Shown: positions 60,740 through 64,000 of the stretch, in pieces | Position numbering within the stretch: the stretch's first letter is position 1 | How the letters are laid out: each line of letters starts with the position of its first letter | DNA from: Halomonas cupida | GTDB taxonomy: Bacteria; Pseudomonadota; Gammaproteobacteria; Pseudomonadales; Halomonadaceae | Reading direction: 5' to 3' | Length of the DNA: 64,000 bases | NCBI RefSeq assembly: GCF_900142755.1 | Contig: NZ_FRCA01000012.1 | Location: 1 to 64,000, forward strand | Translations under genes and position numbers: made by a program | Notes under the pieces: model-generated | Database searches by the model: none | Seen by the model: the letters and a program-made list of their open reading frames with translations, nothing else | Told to the model about the DNA's origin: nothing

Positions 60740-61822
60740 ATGGGCTCAGACTTCTCCCCCGGGGCACGCAAGGGACGAGGTGCCACCCTGACACCCGCCA
60801 ATCGCTACGCACCAACCCACAGCGAGGCGGTGGATGATGGTTGGTGGCAGGAAATCGATGAGACGCGGATCGCTACCGTCGTCGCTGAAGAAAAGGCGCG
60901 CAGCGCGCTATCCTGGAACCACTCCCCGGATCTCCCCTTCGACCGCTCCCTCAACCCCTATCGAGGCTGTGAGCACGGCTGCATCTATTGCTACGCCCGA
61001 CCCAGCCACGCTTACTGGGACATGTCTCCAGGACTGGATTTCGAAACTCGGCTGATCGCCCGTACCGGCCTGACGGAGCGGCTGCGTGATGAACTCTGCA
61101 AACCAGGCTATGAGTGCCGCCCGATCAACCTATCCGGCAATACCGATTGTTATCAGCCCATCGAGGCCGAACTGGGTACGACACGTGAGCTGTTGGAACT
61201 GTTGCTTGAGTGCCGCCACCCGGTGATGATCGTCACCAAGGGCAGTCTGATACTGCGCGACCTGGACCTGCTCAGCGAGCTGGCCAGGTATCGTCTGGTC
61301 AAGGTATTCATCAGCCTGACCAGCCTGGATCGTCAATTGAAGCGCCACCTCGAGCCCCGAGCGGCCAGCCCCGAGGCGCGCCTCAGGGTGATCTCTACCC
61401 TACACGAAGCTGGCATACCTGTAGGCACTCTGATCTCGCCGGTGATTCCCGGACTGACCGATCATGAGCTGGAACGATTGCTGGCTGCGGCCCATGACTC
61501 AGGGGCTCAAGGTGCCAATTGGATGCTACTGCGCCTGCCGCTGGAAGTCGCACCACTGTTCGAAGACTGGCTGGCCACTCACTACCCGGAACGTGCCTCA
61601 CGGGTAATGAGCCTGATCCGCCAATGCCGTGGTGGAGCCGACTACGACAGTCGTTTCGGCCACCGCATGCGCGGTCAGGGAGTGTTTGCCGACCTCCTCG
61701 CCCAGCGCTTCAACAAGGCCTGCCGTCGACTCGGTCTGGCTGGCCGTACACCACGCACCTTCAACGCCAGCCTCGATACCACCGCCTTTCGCCCTCCGCA
61801 TGTGCAGGGCAGCCTGTTCTGA
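60740..61822 (+). CDS. PA0069-family radical SAM protein (SPL-like)
   Basis: The 360-residue protein carries the radical SAM 4Fe-4S motif CEHGCIYCYARPSHAYW (CxxxCxxC) after RSLNPYRG, then INLSGNTDCYQPIEAEL and IVTKGSLILRDLDLLSELAR, and ends LDTTAFRPPHVQGSLF. This is the conserved pattern of the spore-photoproduct-lyase-like group called PA0069. The reaction is unknown; DNA or nucleotide repair has been suggested from family resemblance. It has its own A/T-rich upstream region. Confidence 0.9.
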   Translation: MGSDFSPGARKGRGATLTPANRYAPTHSEAVDDGWWQEIDETRIATVVAEEKARSALSWNHSPDLPFDRSLNPYRGCEHGCIYCYARPSHAYWDMSPGLDFETRLIARTGLTERLRDELCKPGYECRPINLSGNTDCYQPIEAELGTTRELLELLLECRHPVMIVTKGSLILRDLDLLSELARYRLVKVFISLTSLDRQLKRHLEPRAASPEARLRVISTLHEAGIPVGTLISPVIPGLTDHELERLLAAAHDSGAQGANWMLLRLPLEVAPLFEDWLATHYPERASRVMSLIRQCRGGADYDSRFGHRMRGQGVFADLLAQRFNKACRRLGLAGRTPRTFNASLDTTAFRPPHVQGSLF

Positions 61823-61986
61823 CACTTGCCGACCAACGAGCCGGATAGACCTTCGGCCAGGAGCCCCCGATTCAGACAGTTATTTTCCCGTCGTCCGTCT
61901 AGACTGATGCTCATCGGTGGCAAAAATGAGCATAAGGTTATAACCATAACAACCTTACAACAGACCAGATGGAGGTGGAGTGGTAT

Positions 61987-63306
61987 ATGAAAAAGCGACA
62001 GCAACAGGGCATTCATGCGCTTTACAACAAGGACCCTATCGCTGCAGACCGCCTGCTGTGGGGGCGTGAGGCCGACCCACTGACACGCCGCGGGTTTCTC
62101 AAACGTTCCAGCCTGATGACCATGGCCGCGGTGCTGGGCTCGGGCATCCCCTTTGCTCATTTCATGCCACAGGGCTTGATTCCTGCGGCTCTAGCACAGA
62201 GTGACGAGCCATTCAGCATCGAGGGCAAGGAGGGTCTGGTGGTACTCAATGACCGTCCGCTCAATGCCGAGACACCAGCACATCTACTGGATGACGACAT
62301 CACACCGGCACGCCACATGTTCATACGCAACAACGGCGTCCCCCCGGAGCAGGAGTCCATCGACCCGGAGACGTGGACACTGGAGATATCCGGCGAGGCC
62401 TGCCTGACACCGACTACCTTCACCATCGCCGAACTCAAGGAACGCTTCGAGACACACAGCTACCAGTTGATGATCGAGTGCGGCGGTAACGGCCGTAGCG
62501 AGTTTGCGCCCGGCGCCAGCGGAAACCAATGGACGACAGGAGCCGTTGCCTGTCCACGCTTTACCGGAGTTCGACTGCGCGACGTACTCGAAGCCTGTGG
62601 CGTTGCCGAGGACGCTGTCTATATTGGCTATTACGGTGCCGATACCAATATCAGCGTCGGCTCGGACAAGCCCCCTATCTCCCGTGGCGTGCCGATGAGC
62701 AAGGCATTGGAGGATGAATCACTGATTGCCTGGGCGATGAACGATGAGGACATTCCCTGGTACAACGGCTATCCGCTGCGCCTGGCCATTGGTGGCTGGC
62801 CAGCATCAGTCGCCGGCAAATGGCTGAACCGGATCGTGATACGCAATCAGAAACACGATGGCCCCAAGATGGCACCACCGTCCTACAGCGTGCCAAAGCA
62901 TTCGGTAGCGCCTGGCACGGAAGTCGCGGAGGAGGATTTCGAGACCATTGAGTCAATGCCGATCAAGTCGCTGATCACCTTTCCGCGCTCAGGGGTCCAA
63001 CATCCCCTGGATCAGCCCCTGGAAGTACGCGGCCACGCCTGGGCCGGCGACCTTGCCGTCAACGATGTGCAGGTGTCCATCGACTTCGGAGCCACCTGGC
63101 AATCCGCTTCACTGAGCGATGCCCCCAATCGACTGGCCTGGCAACGCTTCATATCGGAAGTCACCTTCCCCGAGCCTGGCTACTACGAGGTCTGGGCACG
63201 CGCCGTCGACAGCGACGGTCGCTCCCAGCCCATGGTCGTCCCGGGCTGGAACCCCAAGGGTTATCTCAACAATGCCTGCCATCGCATTGCGGTTCAGGTC
63301 GCCTGA
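61987..63306 (+). CDS. sorA: Sulfite oxidase-type molybdoenzyme (SorA-like), Tat-exported
   Basis: The 439-residue protein begins MKKRQQQGIHALYNKDPIAA; I use the ATG at 61987, 8 bases after GGAGGTGGAG. A twin-arginine signal follows late (TRRGFLKRSSLMTMAAVLGS). The molybdopterin domain has the Mo-ligand Cys in LMIECGGNGRSEFAPG and FTGVRLRDVLEACGV, and a C-terminal dimerisation domain starts about residue 325. It oxidises sulfite to sulfate in the periplasm and passes electrons to the cytochrome encoded 11 bases downstream. Confidence 0.9.
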   Translation: MKKRQQQGIHALYNKDPIAADRLLWGREADPLTRRGFLKRSSLMTMAAVLGSGIPFAHFMPQGLIPAALAQSDEPFSIEGKEGLVVLNDRPLNAETPAHLLDDDITPARHMFIRNNGVPPEQESIDPETWTLEISGEACLTPTTFTIAELKERFETHSYQLMIECGGNGRSEFAPGASGNQWTTGAVACPRFTGVRLRDVLEACGVAEDAVYIGYYGADTNISVGSDKPPISRGVPMSKALEDESLIAWAMNDEDIPWYNGYPLRLAIGGWPASVAGKWLNRIVIRNQKHDGPKMAPPSYSVPKHSVAPGTEVAEEDFETIESMPIKSLITFPRSGVQHPLDQPLEVRGHAWAGDLAVNDVQVSIDFGATWQSASLSDAPNRLAWQRFISEVTFPEPGYYEVWARAVDSDGRSQPMVVPGWNPKGYLNNACHRIAVQVA

Positions 63307-63317
63307 GGAGGTGAGTC

Positions 63318-63704
63318 ATGGCGACATTTCGCTACGCAATCGCCCTGCTGAGTCTGACAGTCAGTCTCTCCGCTGCGGCGCAGGCAGACAGTGACCAGCA
63401 ACTGGACGTTGATCCGGACAGTGGTCTGGTGATGGCCGAAGGATGGGAGACGGTAAAGGCCAACTGCTCGGTATGTCACTCCATCAGTCTCGCCACTCAG
63501 AACCGTGGCAATCGCAAGTACTGGGCCGATACCATCCAGTGGATGCAGGAAACACAGGGGCTCTGGCCGTTCGCCCCTGAGATGGAAGCCACTATTCTCG
63601 ACTACCTGGCAGAGCATTACGGTCCCAGAGAGAACACCCGGCGCAGTAACCTGCCTCCTCACCTGATGCCGCAGGCACCATCCACCGAGAGCGATGCTGG
63701 ATAA
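63318..63704 (+). CDS. sorB: Periplasmic c-type cytochrome, probable SorB electron acceptor
   Basis: The 128-residue precursor has a signal peptide (MATFRYAIALLSLTVSLSAA to about QAD) and one haem site, NCSVCHSISLATQNRGN, with a likely axial Met in FAPEMEATILDYLAEHYG. GAGGAGG precedes the ATG at 63318. Its size, single haem and position after the sulfite oxidase gene fit the SorB role of accepting electrons from SorA for the respiratory chain. Confidence 0.85.
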   Translation: MATFRYAIALLSLTVSLSAAAQADSDQQLDVDPDSGLVMAEGWETVKANCSVCHSISLATQNRGNRKYWADTIQWMQETQGLWPFAPEMEATILDYLAEHYGPRENTRRSNLPPHLMPQAPSTESDAG

Positions 63705-63713
63705 TCCCCTGAG

Positions 63714-63743
63714 CTGCCCCGCCCCTCCCTGAATGCGGGGCAG
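63714..63743. terminator. Terminator-like hairpin between sorAB and the GST gene
   Basis: CTGCCCCGC and GCGGGGCAG form a perfect 9-bp stem around a 12-base loop, between convergent genes. No T run follows. Confidence 0.65.
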
Positions 63744-63792
63744 TTACCCGGATTCAACGCTCACCAGCCGGACCTGGCACGCGCTTCTGCAC

Positions 63793-64000
63793 TCAAGAGG
63801 CGCTGTTGTCCTCACGAGCATCCACCAGAATCTCGCAACGCTCCATGATGTCGGCCTCGAGCGCCGCTTCCCGCCATGGCTCGGCCATAGCCAGACGCTG
63901 CCATTGCTGGAGGGCGTCGTTCTGCAACAGATGGGCGACATAACGCTCAGCGGTGGCGCTCAAGGTGAGGCCATATGACTGCAGACGCAGCACCAAAGGA
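63793..64000 (-). CDS. Glutathione S-transferase-like protein, C-terminal part (cut by window edge)
   Basis: The minus-strand frame is open to the right edge and encodes a C-terminal helical segment: LRLQSYGLTLSATAERYVAH, LLQNDALQQWQRLAMAEPWR and EAALEADIMERCEILVDARE. This resembles the end of glutathione S-transferases of the YfcF/Gst type (SYGL, then alpha helices ending W-x-x-x-A). The N-terminal thioredoxin domain is outside the window, so class and activity cannot be judged. Confidence 0.65.
   Translation of the reverse strand, partial: PLVLRLQSYGLTLSATAERYVAHLLQNDALQQWQRLAMAEPWREAALEADIMERCEILVDAREDNSAS

Overview
The window reads as a chromosome segment of a halophilic, high-GC gammaproteobacterium, most likely a Halomonas or close relative (Halomonadaceae). 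The evidence is a complete betI-betB-betA choline-to-glycine-betaine operon with a BetI-type operator, two BCCT-family transporters, an 816-residue FadE, a cobalamin locus with a B12 riboswitch, a PA0069-type radical SAM protein and a sulfite oxidase/cytochrome pair. No rRNA, CRISPR array or phage module is visible.

Positions 1 to about 26,300 look accessory. The left end holds an IS30 transposase end, an ECF sigma factor with a truncated anti-sigma gene, and an IS3 relic with an in-frame stop. Three A/T-rich decayed genes follow (2136-3012). Next is a block resembling proteobacterial stress genes: LysR, DJ-1/PfpI protein, alpha/beta hydrolase and an NmrA-like protein (3376-7051). A frameshifted unknown gene precedes a 1169-residue protein with three N-terminal repeats and a hydrophobic C-terminal half, reminiscent of HrpK-type secreted proteins. 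It is preceded by a broken L,D-transpeptidase gene and fragments of an esterase, an IS30 element and a small membrane protein.

From 12,804 to 25,298 lies an unusual catabolic block: a formaldehyde-activating-enzyme (Fae) homologue, an aldo/keto reductase, an aldehyde dehydrogenase and a BCCT transporter; then two GcvA-like LysR regulators on the other strand; then a second aldehyde dehydrogenase, an iron-type alcohol dehydrogenase, an enolase-superfamily enzyme and a second BCCT transporter. Related IS30 relics in the same orientation lie on both sides. Its arrangement suggests uptake and oxidation of a quaternary-ammonium or similar zwitterionic compound. The substrate cannot be read from sequence.

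A tRNA cluster (26,324-27,137) separates this from core-like sequence: three tRNA-Asn, one tRNA-Met and a hybrid tRNA whose 3' part is tRNA-Thr and whose 5' part resembles a damaged tRNA-Asn. Then come betIBA, fadE, an SLC13 permease, a carboxymuconolactone-decarboxylase-like protein, a class III aminotransferase divergent from an RpiR regulator, a quinone oxidoreductase, a LysE exporter, azurin and a glycerophosphodiester phosphodiesterase.

From 60,371 down to 44,104 almost everything is on the minus strand and concerns corrinoids. In transcription order: a FecBCD-like ABC importer, cobT, cbiB, cobD, cobU, cobS, cobC and a divergent cobU-like gene; then a cobalamin riboswitch, btuB, btuF, btuC, btuD, cobO and cobQ. 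Only salvage and late steps (adenosylation, amidation, nucleotide-loop assembly) are present. Two 143-bp MITE-like elements sit inside this locus, one supplying the stop codon of cobU, and a 50-bp deletion derivative lies just outside it. The right end carries a radical SAM gene, a SorA-like sulfite oxidase with a cytochrome c, and the end of a glutathione S-transferase gene.
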